A DNA stretch of 64,000 nt from Adiantum capillus-veneris (GCA_014529385.2 CM043961.1:9798978-9862977); one strand, 5' to 3'. Positions 10,221 to 22,100 are shown, numbered from the stretch's first letter. Notes: a model not told the origin generated them from the letters alone. Program-made: numbers and translations.

Positions 10221-10712
10221 TGTAACAGACTTGGACACCCCAAGTCGGAAATCTAGCATGACACACGAGAGAATCAGTAAAAACACTTCACAAACTTTAT
10301 CACAGTTAAATAGAGTCGACATGGTCTGACGTAGTTCCGTGCCCAGAGGTATTGGCCCCAAAATCAGGCGTCCCTTTCGATATTTTTTACATTAATGCTT
10401 GAGCAAAGTTACAAATACGAGGGTCCTCTCTGCTTAGTGCTCTCTCGCAAAATCTGAGAGAGATTGTACCCCTCCTAAGTACATTTTATAGGCCCATGGC
10501 CTTCAAACTAAAAAGCCAGTACATGAAAAGCTTCTAAGTCAAAAGCTTTTCGCCTAAAAGCTGCCAACTGAAAACACGAAAATCCGTACACTGCTACGTC
10601 AACAACTGTCAGCGCATTTCACGGAATTTCGTACGACTATCCATGTCAACATGTCAGTGCGATCTGCGGGTCTTGTTGTTTGTACTGCCCGCCACGTCAT
10701 CATTTTGTGACA
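10221..10712 (-). repeat. 3' LTR of the miniature element
   Basis: 492 bp. Plus-strand left end TGTAACAGACTTGG, right end CATCATTTTGTGACA. It is adjacent to the purine-rich CAAGAGGGGCATA (minus sense) at 10713-10725, as expected of a 3' LTR. Confidence 0.8.
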
Positions 10713-11013
10713 TATGCCCCTCTTGAAAGAATTGTAGTCGTCCTCTCGTCAAAAAGCATTTTTAGGGCAAAAATGAACTCCTTTTTCTCTGGCAGGTGAT
10801 CTTGAATTTCTTGTGGCTTATGCCCTGTAAGACAGAGGGATAAAGATGGGAGCGCGCCCGATGCGTGATGAAGTAAGGGTCGAGTGGCTAATAAGTCGAG
10901 GGTCGGGACACGAAGATTCTTTGATCAAATTTCCTGCAAACTTTAGAAGCGCCAAAGTGCTATGTCTGCACTTTGGTAGGACCGGTATGCTTTGAGAAAA
11001 GCACACGCTTGAA

Positions 11014-11025
11014 GCTCTAATACCA
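11014..11025 (-). other. primer-binding site (tRNA-iMet type)
   Basis: Minus strand TGGTATTAGAGC, one base from the LTR at 11027. Confidence 0.8.
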
Positions 11026-11026
11026 C

Positions 11027-11494
11027 TGTAACAGACTTGGACACCCCGAGAGAATCAGTAACAACACTTCACAAACTTTATCATAGTTAAATAGAGTCGG
11101 CACCGCCCGGCGTAGTTTCGTGCCCAAAGGTATTGGCCCCAAAATCTGGCGCACCTTTCTTTATTTATTTTTATATTAATGCTTGAGCAAAGTTACAAAT
11201 CCGAGGATCCTCTCTGCTCAGTGCTCTCTAGCAAAATCTAAAAGAAAGTGTACCCCTGAGTACATATTTATACGCCCATGGCCTTCAAACTCAAAATCAA
11301 GTACATGAGAAGCTTCTAAGTCAAAAGCTTCTCGCCTAAAAGTTGCGAGCAAAAAACACGGAAATCCGTACGCTGCCAAGTCAGCAATTGTCAATGCATT
11401 TTGCAGAATTCCGTACGACTATCACTATCAACATGTCCGCACAATCTGTGGAACGTGTTGTCCGTACTGCCGACCACGTCATCATTTTGTGACA
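11027..11494 (-). repeat. 5' LTR of the miniature element
   Basis: 468 bp, same ends as 10221-10712 (TGTAACAGACTTGG to TTTTGTGACA). The two copies differ at scattered positions, so the insertion is not very recent. Confidence 0.8.
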
Positions 11495-11543
11495 GACACT
11501 CCAAGCAATAGAAACACACGAACAAAAAATCACTAGACTTGAC

Positions 11544-11574
<31 letters not shown>

Positions 11575-12149
11575 TCTACACCGCACAGCGGAGTTCCGCG
11601 CCTAGAAGCATTGGCCCCAAAAGCTAGCGCCCCTTTCGGTATTTCTTTATTATTGCTCCATGCAAAGTATAGCTCCCGAGGGTCCCTCTGCTCTCAGACT
11701 CTGCCTCCAGATGCTCTGCAAAGTGAGGCCCAAGAGCTCTTTTAAACTTACAAGGGTTGCCCAAAAGCAGAGTCCCAAAAGCATCAGTTCAAACAGCATC
11801 ATAAACCAAAAGAAATTGTTCTCAAAAGCTCCCATAAAAACTGCCACGTCAACAGCCAATGCCAAACGCAGAAATCTGTACACCTGCGACGTGGCTTCAG
11901 CAGCGCAAATCGTGGGATTTCATACAGTCCTGCCACGTGTCATGTGAGCGCGTGCCAGAGGTCAAGCTTTTGGCTCTTGGGGTTTTAGGCCCCACGCGCG
12001 GTGTTCAGAAGTTCTTTAAGTTAGTCGACTCAATTTCTCTTGTCCACTCGGCCATTTCTCTTCTACTTTGGTCATGCCACGTCATCACTTTGTGAGAAAC
12101 GCATGACCAAAATAGTCGCTAAAAAACAAGGGAGATGCGTTGATCCTGT

Positions 12150-12616
12150 TGTCACAAACTGATGATGTGGCAACTCGGACCTGATGACATGGCAATATGG
12201 AATCCCGCAAATTGCATTGACATGCTGACGTGGTGGATTTTTGCGTTGTGCCATGTTGTATGGATTTCCGCGATTCACATTGGCTGCTTTTGGGCAAGTC
12301 GGTTTTGAGTTTGCAAGCTTTTCATGTAATAGCTTTTCAGTTTGATGGTCGAGGGCCTTTAAATATGAACCCAAGGCTACTCTTTCCCTGAGTTAGCTAA
12401 AGAGCTTCTGAGCAGAGAGGGCCCCGAGAGTTGTAACTTTGCTCAAGCCTTAATATAAAAATAAATACCGAAATGGGCACCAGATTTTCGAGCCAATACC
12501 TCTAGGCACGAAACTACGTCAGGCCGTCTCAACTCTGTATTAAGTTGTGATAAAATTTGTGAAGTCTCTCGTGTGTCTTACCAGATTTCCAACTTGGGGT
12601 GTCCAAGTCTAAAACA
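12150..12616 (+). repeat. solo LTR with target-site duplication
   Basis: 467 bp starting TGTCACAAACTGATGATGTG and ending AAGTCTAAAACA. It is flanked on both sides by CCTGT (12145-12149 and 12617-12621). It contains TTTAAATATGAACCC (TATA-like, about 12358) and the AAATAAATACCGAAATGGGC module. It has no internal region, so it is the product of unequal LTR recombination. Same family as 10221-11494 in the opposite orientation. Confidence 0.88.
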
Positions 12617-12621
12617 CCTGT

Positions 12622-13286
12622 CGTACCTCTTGATTGGCATGGACAATAAAGTGGATGTCGAGACAGCAGTAGGAGTCTCCTCCCAAGAGAACAGTGTACT
12701 AAAAAAAGGATATAAGGGCCCCATCAGCTCGCAACGAAGGCCACTGCCACTCACCACGATCCCAGTCCAAGTCAATTAGGGGTTTTCCTTTCCAAATCCA
12801 CAATCTCCAAAGCAATGCCTCCTCAGTAGTGGGAACAAGGTCAACACAAGATTGCCTCTCGAAAGATCCTACCACTCTAACAGGTTGTCAATCAGCATCC
12901 AACTACTCATTAGGTGGTACCTCTAATCTGATGTGATGGCCATGATGGCACTCTCTGCAATCCTAAATATGAGAGTCCCCTATTGTGCAACAATTGGGGC
13001 TCCCGAGCAATGATTTAAGTCCGCCCACCAACCCTGATGAGGAGGTAAAATAGTCTATCTCCCAATGTAGCCATGCCGGTCAGCAGGAATAGCCTCATCA
13101 ATCTCTCATATAGATAGCAACCCCTCTGCGGATCCCATAGATAGCACCATTGACCTGTGCAACAACCAAGGAAGCATCTAACCACCAGCATAAGGAGCGT
13201 GCGCAGCCATAGCCTAGTCAATATGGGTCCTCTCTCTCACTCACACACACACATACATATATATGTGTGTGTGTGTAGATACATAC

Positions 13287-13323
<37 letters not shown>

Positions 13324-13613
13324 GATACATACATGTATCTATATCTATGTGTGTGTGTGCGTGCGCGCGCGTGTGCAAGCGCTCACATATATACATATAA
13401 GACAAGTTTGTGCTACAAAGTATTGTGGCCCGTGGGTCCTCGAGGACCCTTGGGTCAGCCTATCTTCAAGGGCACGTACAAATCAAAACATAAGTGCAAG
13501 GACTCCAAGCTCACGGTGGTATGTAGGAGTCATATAGTATGAACCAAGGCGGTGGAAAACAATGCCAAGTAGTTTGGCCCTATGACATTGTAAGGAACAT
13601 AGTGGTGTGTGCC
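12622..13613. other. no gene recognised; left flank of the outer chromovirus
   Basis: No supported gene. A compound microsatellite of CA, TG, ATAC, AT and GTGCGC units lies at about 13230-13375. A short stretch near 13083-13126 resembles 30795-30840 (CAGAGGG...AGAGATTGA on the minus strand), suggesting an unidentified dispersed repeat on both sides. Confidence 0.4.
13230..13375. repeat. compound microsatellite
   Basis: Runs of CA, TG, ACAT and AT followed by a GT/GC purine-pyrimidine alternating tract. Confidence 0.9.
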
Positions 13614-13888
13614 TATCACAAAGTAATGACGTGGCTGCCCGCTGCTGGAAACCCTAATTGCAAAAACCCTAACCCTAATCCTAATTTGCAGAAACCCGAA
13701 ACCCTAATTTGCTGGCTGCTGCGTACGGAAAAGCTGCCACGTCGCTGTACCAAAATTTCCGGGATTCGTGGCGCAAATTGCGGGATTTTGGCTGGCAGCT
13801 TTTGGGAGATGTTTTTACGCTTTTTGCTGGCTGCTTTTCCCTACGCTTTGGGAGAGAGATAAAGCCCCTCTTTGCTTTATTTTAGCGC

Positions 13889-13928
<40 letters not shown>

Positions 13929-14287
13929 CTTTGCTTTATTTTTAGCAAGAGAGAAAAACTCCTGCTTTATTTTTACAAAGCTTTTGAGCTTTTGATTTTC
14001 AGCTTTTGGGGCTCCGCTTTTGGCATCCCTGGGTTGGACTCTCACAACTCAGAGCATTTGGACGCAGAGTCTGAGTGTGAACGCCTGCCCGCACTCTTGT
14101 TCTTTGAACTCTCATTAATACAAAAAGAAATACCGAAAGGGGCGCGAGTCATAACTCTAGGCACGGAACTCCGTTGGGCCAATGTTGAATCAATTGTAAA
14201 CTATTAACTGTTTTGAAGTGATTATTTGGTGCTGTCGTGGGAGATTCTTGACTTGGAGTGTCCAAGTCTGTTACAAAGTCTGTTACA
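13614..14287 (+). repeat. 5' LTR of the outer chromovirus
   Basis: About 674 bp. The terminus has mutated from TG to TA (TATCACAAAGTAATGACGTG). U3 has clustered telo-box motifs AAACCCTAA (13649-13709). It carries a GA run (about 13888-13926) and AAAGAAATACCGAAAGGGGC near 14120, but the 3' arm of the usual hairpin is missing. The end carries a 12-bp duplication AAGTCTGTTACA. Confidence 0.85.
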
Positions 14288-14288
14288 G

Positions 14289-14304
14289 TGGTATTTGAGC
14301 ACGG
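14289..14304 (+). other. primer-binding site
   Basis: TGGTATTTGAGCACGG directly after the LTR; similar to the tRNA-iMet site TGGTATCAGAGC with two changes. Confidence 0.65.
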
Positions 14305-14346
14305 CCGATTTCTCTTCTACGGGAAATCCGATCCCACGCGGCACCT

Positions 14347-17300
14347 ATGGCTTCAGGCAAGGATCAGTCGACTCCCTCTGCATCTGGAGATGCGAGAAGG
14401 GATCACAACGAAGATTCTGGCAAGGAGTATGGCCCGCCTCGGCCTACTCAGGCGGAGTGTCGAGAGATGGAGCGTCGTCAATTGATCGGCGATGCAACAA
14501 TGATGCTCAATTTTGCAAAGGAACCAAAATTTGAAAAATATAAGAGCAAGACTTCTTTTCAGGAGGTGCATGCGCAGTGGCAGAAAACCACCACCCCCCC
14601 CCCCCAAAACCCGCTCTTAAGAAACCTTCTACTCACAAGAAATATACGAAGAAGGAATTAGAAGAGGTGGTTGATGCACGAATTGCTCAACTTTTTGACG
14701 CGCAGAACAAAGCTAAAAAGCACGGCAAAAAGCAGAAGAAAGGCATTGACTTCCCGGGCTATTTGGGTCAGTCGACTTTTGAAAAGGCAAAGAAACAGAA
14801 GAAGCGTGTTCGATTTGAAGAAGTACCCAGTTCTTCTTCTTCTTCTTCTTCTTCTTCTTCTTCTGACAGTTCTTCTAGCTCATCTGACTCGAGCGAAGAA
14901 GACCGAAAAGGCAAGAAGCGAAGCAAGAAACAACCCTTCGGAAAGGGAAAGAAAAAGGCAAAGAAGTCTAAATCTTGCCCAGTGAGTGACAGCTCTACAG
15001 AGGACTCGTCTACAGACAGTTCAGACTCTAATGAGAGCAACTTTTATGCAAAGAAGAAGAATTTTTACAAAGCCAACCAATATGACTTTCTCGAAGACAA
15101 ACGCAAGAAAGTTCGAGAGTTTAAGGAAGGTGGACAGTCAATTAAATTTGACACGTTTTCGGGATATAGAGATGCTTCGAAGGCTTTGTCTTTTGTACAG
15201 CAGTTTGACATCGCTTTTGCGGAAGGACGTTACTCAAAGCACTCTAAAATTCGAAGAGTTGCCTCTTACTTTAAGGGGAATGCTCGAACTTGGTGATCCA
15301 CGCTTCTATTAAGCAAGACTGCGCCAGTTAAATGGCTGAAATTCAAGAGGCTTTTTATTTCTTCTTGGCTGACTCGAGAGTATGAACGTGATATACGAAC
15401 TGCTTGGAACCATCTTCGGATGAACAAGAAAGATACAGTGGACGCTTATTGTGAGAAATTCTGAAGCTCTTTTCTATCCGCCTCTTCATTTAAGAAGATC
15501 TCGTTCAAGGAACAGATTGAGCGGTTTACCTTGGGTCTACCTACAGAGATCCGAGATCACTGCTTGGAACAGAAGTCAGCTTCTATTCAGGAGTCGTTGA
15601 GTCATGCGAAACGGGGTTTTGCCATCCACTCTGGCAGTCTGACTTACCCCACCGATGAGATCATGACGCAAAGAGCAGAAAAGACTTCGACAAATGAAAG
15701 TAGAAAGAGAAAGAGCAACTCAGAAAAGAAAGATGCACGACCCAAGCTTACTCCTCAGGAGGAGCCGCGAAGTGCCCTAAAAAGGCACAGAAAGAACAGA
15801 ATGACAAGGACGACGAATGGCCTATGAGTTCGAGAGCAGCTGAGGGACGTGGAAGAAGAAAACAGGACTGATTCCAAATTACGTGGATCCTGATCCCAAC
15901 ACATTGGACGAGAGTACAGAACTTTGCCGAGCTTGGGGCAAAGTGAAAGACCAAGAGGCCCTGATCTTCTTTGATGGAGGAGCCAAGGCCAACTTCATTT
16001 CACCGGAATTGGCAGCACGGCTCGAGATCACTCCCGATCGGATGGGACCACATGCGGAGGCAGTTCTAGCAGCACCCGCCAAGAAACATAGCCATTACAC
16101 CTGTCATTGGCAATCGGGGCATGAGGACTTTTACATAATGCCTTTGGAAGGTTGTGATGTTCTCTTGGGAGTTCCCTGGTACCACAAGAACAACGCCGTG
16201 GTCGACTATCGGGTGAGGAAAGCGACATTGACTACAGAGAAGGGCACAACCATTGTACTTGACATTAAACTTAAGGGCGAGTTTGTCCCTATTGTAACGG
16301 CTTCGGCCATTTCTAAATTAATGAAATCCAATCTGTTTGTTTACTCGATCTTTTTGAAAGAGTTGAGTGATGAGGATAGGACAAATATGTCTGAACTTGA
16401 TAGAGAACGCCAAGATTTTCTCCACTCTCATGCCGATTGCTTCTCAGAGGGCCTGCCAGGCGAGTTACCACCCGCTCGTCCTGAAGATCATACCATTGAT
16501 CTGATTCCTGGAAGCACACCACCGAACCGGCCACCTTACCGTGTGAACCGAGCACAGATTAAAGAGATTATGAACCAAGTGAAAGACCTCTTGGAAACAG
16601 GTCTTGTCCAGCCTAGTACTTCACCGTATTGCTCTCCAGTGTTGTTGGTTTTGAAGAAAGACGGATCTTGGAATTATAGAGCTCTCAACAAAATCACCGT
16701 CAAGAACGGATTTCCGATTCCTAGGATCGATGATATACTCGAAAGATTACAAGGATCCTCGTGTTTTAGCACGATTGATTTGAAGAGTGGATATCATCAG
16801 ATCAGAATCGCGTCGGGAGATGTCTACAAGACAGCCTTTCGGACGACTTTTGGGTTATTTGAGTTTTTGGTGATGCCTTTTGGCTTAACCAATGCTCTGG
16901 CAACATTTAATCGATGATGAACAGGATTTTCCAAGAGTCCAGGCTATTTGTTGACACTTTCTTTGACAATATCATTATTTTCTCCAAGAATGAGGCAGAA
17001 CATAGAGATCATTTGCTTCAGGTCTTTTAGGAATTACGAGATCACAAGCTAGTGATTAATGCAAAGAAAAGTGAATTTTTCCTACTAGAGATACACTTTT
17101 TGAGACAGTGTGTCAGCAGCAGGAGTGCAAATGGATCCGGCCAAGATAGAGACTATTCGTGATTGGCCCGATTTGAAGAATGTCCATGAAGTTGGAAGCT
17201 TCTTGGGATTGTGTTTGTACTACAGGCGGTTCATTCGAAAGTTTGCAGAGATTGCTTCCCCTTTGCATATCTTGACACATAAAGGAGTCCCTTTCTCGTG

Positions 17301-17554
17301 GGGACCCACAGAGGTGACTGCCTTTCAGACTTTGAAAGAGAAATTGACTACGGGACCAGTTTTGACTTTGTTGGACTTGCATAAGTCATTTGAAGTATAT
17401 AGTGATGCTTGTGGTCGTAGTCTGGGTACCGTCTTAATGCAAGAAGGCCATGTCATTGCTTAAGAGAGCCGATTGTTCTCACGGCAGGAATTGACAGCAC
17501 AGATTTATGAGAAAGAGCTTTTGGCGGTTATCCATGCTCTTACTCAGTGGCGGC
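14347..17554 (+). pseudogene. gag-PR-RT-RNase H of the outer chromovirus (5' part)
   Basis: The gag start is ATG at 14347 (MASGKDQSTPSASGDARRD). A C-run at about 14588-14602 shifts the frame, then 14600-15296 encodes a Lys/Ser-rich segment and the gag domain. Two Trp codons read TGA (15294-15296 and 15462-15464). No complete CCHC knuckle is seen. The protease carries [16 protein letters not shown] (about 15970). RT shows LVLKKDGSW then NYRALNK, an in-frame loss of about four residues, and later FFDN where FFDD is expected. Further damage: frameshifts near 16912 and 17105, TAG at 17027, TAA at 17461. RNase H is cut at HALTQWR by the nested element. Confidence 0.9.
14831..14866 (+). repeat. (TCT)n run encoding poly-Ser in gag
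   Basis: About a dozen consecutive TCT codons followed by DSSSSSSDSSEEDRKGKKR. It makes the acidic Ser tract of the gag N-terminal extension. Confidence 0.85.
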
Positions 17555-19030
17555 TGTCACCAGCGTGTGACTACTATCTATCTTTTTTGTTGATTTCTTT
17601 CTTATTATCTATTTACTTTCACTTTTTGGAAACACCCCTCGGGAAATCTAACTGCCCTGCATTGCATAGCTAGTGTGGAACTGTCCAGAGGGAGTCCAGG
17701 CCTGAGGGCAAGAGAGCACTAAGTTGGACAAGGACTATGGTTAGCCAAGTGGGGTCATTGACTAGCCAAAGTGGAATCCTTTGCTACAGAGGCTACATTT
17801 CAGTTTTGGATGTGGCCACAGTGTACAAAGAGGGTCGGATGACCTAGAAAGATACAATGGCAGCATCTCCTAAAATTTAGGGAACTGCTATTTTGGGACC
17901 TGAAAATGTCTTCGCGTCATTACGTGCAGTTTGACATGGGGATCATTTTGTTACTCTGTGGCCAAGTCAACAGAGGCTGCAGGTGAGATATTTTTAGACC
18001 CGAGGGTCTAAAGCGGGAAAATGCACAAATGAGTGACACTTGGCACTCTGAGGCCAGTTTACTACTTATAGAGAAGGCAAAAACGTGATTTATAGCTGGG
18101 AGGCTCATTTTGCAAGTCTCTGTCACAGGTTAAGAGCTATGGAGTGCTTGCTTTCCCTCTTATGCACAGTGCGGTGCCAGGAGTGATGCCCTGCACGCTA
18201 CGCACTGCCCTCTCTCTCCCCTTTGGCAGTATGTTATGCCCCTCTAGTGGGCTCTTCATTTGACCAATGTACAATTGTGTGGGTTCATGCGCGATTGCCG
18301 AGGCAAGAGCCTCTTGCACAGGTACTGGATTAGCTAGCGGCTAATCCCCCCGCAGGTACAGGTGAATTCGGAGAGGTTTCACGCCAGAAATCTCGTCCGA
18401 TTCAAAGGGCAAGTAGCCCTACAGGTGCGGGAGCTCGAGGACTTGCTAGGGATGCGACCGGCACGCGAAACGGAGCCCGAAACAGTGAATTACAGCCTGC
18501 TGTGTATTTTTGCAGGTTTAGGGTTTTGGCCCTAAACGGACCCTAATACCCCCAGGAGGTTCGGGGACGCAAGGGGACCGCTGTACAGGCGATCTGGCGT
18601 ATTTTCAGGGCTGAAAACAGAGAATTCAGCGTGCTGCAGATTCTCGCCAGGTTTTGCAAAGTGCCCGTATGCGTCGGGAAAGTCAGTCAATGCGTGGGAA
18701 TACTGACCGTGAAAGGTTCTAGTACAGTTATGCTGCCGAAATCGGGCTGGAACAGTGGAAATTCAGCCGAGTTTGTGCGGGGCAGCTTGTAGGAACCACA
18801 GCGTTTATTCCCTCTTTTGAACAATAAAGAAATACCGAAAGGGGCGCCTAAGTTAGGGGCCAATCTGGTGTCCGTCTACTCATACAGGTGCAATCTAGCA
18901 GCCTGTATCCCTCTCCCCTTTGTTGTGTCTTGAAAGTACAGGTAAAATAGACGACTAATAATGGGTGAAAGCTAAATCAAGGTTTAAAGTAAAGTCTACC
19001 GCCCTTTTTGGATTGAACAGGCCGGTTTCA
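17555..19030 (+). repeat. 5' LTR of the nested chromovirus
   Basis: TGTCACCAGCGTGTGAC to GGCCGGTTTCA, 1,476 bp. It holds telo-box-like GTTTAGGGTTTT and CCCTAAAC (18516-18547), AATAAAGAAATACCG at 18823 and the hairpin CCTAA/TTAGG inside GGC/GCC (18843-18861). Small ORFs inside it are identical in the 3' copy and are not supported as genes. Confidence 0.95.
18823..18861 (+). terminator. AATAAA signal and hairpin, nested 5' LTR
   Basis: AATAAAGAAATACCGAAAGG, then the stem GGC-G-CCTAA / TTAGG-G-GCC, then CAATC. It is the same module as in the other LTRs, with a changed but still paired stem. A second identical copy is at 26043-26081. Confidence 0.6.
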
Positions 19031-19050
19031 TGGTTCCATCGACGGGATTA
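19031..19050 (+). other. primer-binding site, tRNA unassigned
   Basis: TGGTTCCATCGACGGGATT starts exactly at the LTR end, as a primer site should. It is not the initiator-Met type used by the related elements in the window. I could not assign the tRNA. Confidence 0.6.
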
Positions 19051-19137
19051 AATCACTTTTTCCCATAGAAGTGAGCCTTGGGCAGTTTTCGGCTTGAAGA
19101 CACAGGGATCATAGACCAGACACAGGGAATTGTAACT

Positions 19138-22100
19138 ATGGCTGACAGACCAGATGATGTGACTGAAGAGGTTTCCTCTTCACAGGGTCAACAGACACAT
19201 GAAGTGGGTGAGTCCTCAAGACCACCACAGACTGATGATGATATATTCAGGACCCAGTTGGCTACTGCTGTGGCTATGTTCACACAAGTAATGCAGAATC
19301 CGAGGTTTTTAGCCTTTCTGCAACCTCCGGTTCCGTCTCAGCAAGTTGGGTCACTGGATCATATTCAAAAGCCTGTTAAGGCTCGAGCACAGGTGATTCA
19401 TACCGCACAGTCAATGGAAACACCTGTACACTTGACGGAGAACATGCAGTCTCCACAACCTATGCCTAAGGTGCAAGAACAGGTGGCTGAGATGCCAGTT
19501 TTTCAAGCTGTACCAATTCAGCCCGCCACCTTTCAACAGCCTATAGCTGGTTCTAATGGGCAGGGAAGCAACTTACAGGCTATGCAACAGGTCTTCCCAC
19601 CACCTTCAGTACACCCTGGCTATTTTGGAGGTGGATCCGTATTCCAAAGCATGGCTGGTCATGCACCTGGAAATCAGTTTTATACGCCAGGAACAGTGTT
19701 TGCGGGTGCTCAAACGATGATGCCTAACCCCATGTACAGTGTCATGGGTATGCAACCAGGGTTTCAAAGCACTCAGGGACAATTTGGGATGCCACAAGCA
19801 AGTTTTGGTATGGCTGGAATTACAAATCAGCAGCCAAATATGGCATTTCCAGGTCAAGTTAATAGCGGCCAAGGATTACAGATGAACCTTAATAGTGTTC
19901 CCATGTTTCAGTCACTTCCATATGACAATTTAACGCCGCTGGAGAGGCCAACTCCGTACAAAGAAGGTGGCAAAGGAGTGTCATTCACGACCTTTACAGG
20001 GTTTGATGACAGGAAGAAGGCTCTTTCATTCCTCCAGCAGTTTGATAAGGCCTATGCAGGGGGAAACTTTACAGAGGCTTCAAAGGTCCGCAAGGCAGCC
20101 ACTTTCTTGACAGGGAATGCGGGACAATGGTGGACAACTTTATTGCTTCAAGGGCAAGCTCCGTCCACATGGATTTACTTCAAGCAGATTTTTGCAGCAG
20201 CATGGTTATCTGATGATTTCGAAGCAGATGTCATGACAGAATGGCACCAGCTAAATGCTGCCACTTGCAGAAATCTGGATGATTACAATCGGAAGTTTTG
20301 GAAAGCTCTACTTCCAGTAACTTCCTATAGGTTTGTGCCATTGACAGAACAGATTGAAAAATACTGTTGTGGCCTACCCAAAGGATTGAGAAAATACTGC
20401 ACGAAGACAAAAGTCACTACTTTGACGCAGCTCATCGAGGTAGCAAACACTGGCAATGGTTTGCTCAAGGGAGAAGATTGTGAATTTAACACTGGCGTCA
20501 AGGCAGGATCAGGCAAGAAAAATTCAGCCAAGAAGCACGTTCCCAATGAGGCTCCTAAAGGGACTCAGGAGTCGGCCAACGCAGGGAAAGACAAAGCTAC
20601 GGCTGAATCAGAAAAAGGACCCGCAAAGAAATGGAAAAGACGTTTTCCTCGCAAGTCAGAAGAGCAAAAGAAGGTCCTGAGGACAGAGAACAAATGCTTT
20701 ATATGTGAGCAGCCTGGCCACATTGCTTACAACTGTCCTACAAAGAAAAGGCCAGCTGATTCTGAAGACAAGGAGGACAGGAAAGGAAAGAAGCCCATGG
20801 CTGGTCTAGTGCCAGATATGGTGGGCGACAAGCCAAATTCAGATGCAAGTGAGCTTTGCAGAGCATGGGGAAAGGTTAGGGATCAAACAGTGCTTATCTT
20901 CTTTGATCCAGGTGCCAAAGCCAACTTCATTTCCCCAGAATTGGCTTCAAAGTTGGGAATCAGACCTGAAGAGATGGGGTATACAGCAGAGGCAGGTTTG
21001 GCATGTCCTGGCCATACAGAGGCTGTGACACCCATCATTGGAAAGTTGCGTCTACATATCCAGTCCTATGTAGATGCTGAAGAATTTTACATCATGCCAC
21101 TGGACGGATGTGATGTGTTGTTAGGTATTCCTTGGTTATTTCGTGTACAGGGAATCATGGATGCCTACAACAAAAAGATCACTGTACAGAGCAGGGGAAA
21201 GACTCACATTCTGGATGTAAAGCTTAAAGGGGAGTCTATTCCTACTGTATCAGCTTCTGCTATTACTTCTGTAATGAAAAAGCATCTTTCTGCGTACTTG
21301 GTTTTTGCACGTGAAGTGTCAGATTGTGATGAATCAAATTTATCTGTGCTAGATAAAGAAAGGTCAATGTTTTTACAACAGTATAGTGACTGTTTTTCCG
21401 ATTCATTACCGTCTCAATTACCGCCAGAGAGACCCGAGGACCATGCGATAGATTTGGTGCCAGGCTGTAGCCCACCAAATAAGCCTCCGTACAGGGTTAG
21501 TGCGGCTCAGCAGAAAGAGATAATGGGCCAAGTACAGGAGCTGTTAGAAAAAGGGCTGATTCAGCCCAGTTCATCTCCATTCTGTTCTCCAGTATTGTTG
21601 GTGCAGAAAAAAGATGGCTCATGGCGTATGTGCATCGACTACCGTGCACTGAACAAGAATACCATCAAGAATAGGTTCCCTATACCTAGAATTGATGATA
21701 TTATGGACAAATTAGAAGGAGCAGCTATGTTTAGCAGGATAGATCTAAAGAGTGGGTATCATCAGATCCGCATTAGATCAGAGGATGTGCACAAGACTGC
21801 TTTTAGAACAACGTTTGGCCTTTACGAATTTTTAGTGATGCCCTTTGGTCTCACAAATGCTCCTGCTACGTTTAATAGGATGATGGACAGAATTTTCCGT
21901 CCACACCAGCAGTTTGTTGGTACGTTCTTTGATGACATGATAGTCTATTCAAAGAATGAAGAGGAGCATAGGCATCACTTGGCCATTGTGTTCAAAGAGC
22001 TACGCAGTCATAGGTTGCTCATCAATGCAAAGAAAAGTGAGTTTTTTCTGGAAGAGATTCACTTTCTGGGACACATTGTCTCAAAGGACGGTGTCAGAAT

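Larger units (their letters stand above)
10221..11494 (-). mobile_element. miniature LTR retrotransposon (TRIM-like), 1,274 bp
   Basis: Flanked by the 5-bp duplication GACAC at 10216-10220 and 11495-11499. It has two LTRs (10221-10712 and 11027-11494), a primer site at 11014-11025, a polypurine tract next to the 3' LTR and only about 314 bp of internal sequence with no coding capacity. It inserted into the LTR of a related gypsy element. It must have been mobilised in trans by an autonomous relative. The solo LTR at 12150-12616 belongs to the same family. Confidence 0.85.
10203..12097 (-). repeat. 5' LTR split by a miniature LTR element
   Basis: The LTR consists of 10203-10220 plus about 11500-12097 (about 616 bp when rejoined). 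Joining the pieces at GACAC restores the TTGGAGTGTCCAAG terminus seen in the LTRs of the outer chromovirus. The outer end reads, in minus sense, TCTCACAAAGTGATGACGTG, a one-base variant of the family start. AATAAAGAAATACCG and GGGGCG occur on the minus strand near 11625-11650. A GA microsatellite lies at about 11545-11574. Confidence 0.7.

Noticed and set aside
13640-13715. Interstitial telomere from a chromosome fusion
   Set aside because: The motifs sit at the same place in both LTRs of one element, so they belong to the LTR, not to an old chromosome end.
17920-18319. Small minus-strand ORFs in the nested LTR, duplicated 7,220 bp away
   Set aside because: The duplication simply reflects the two LTR copies; no coding signature.
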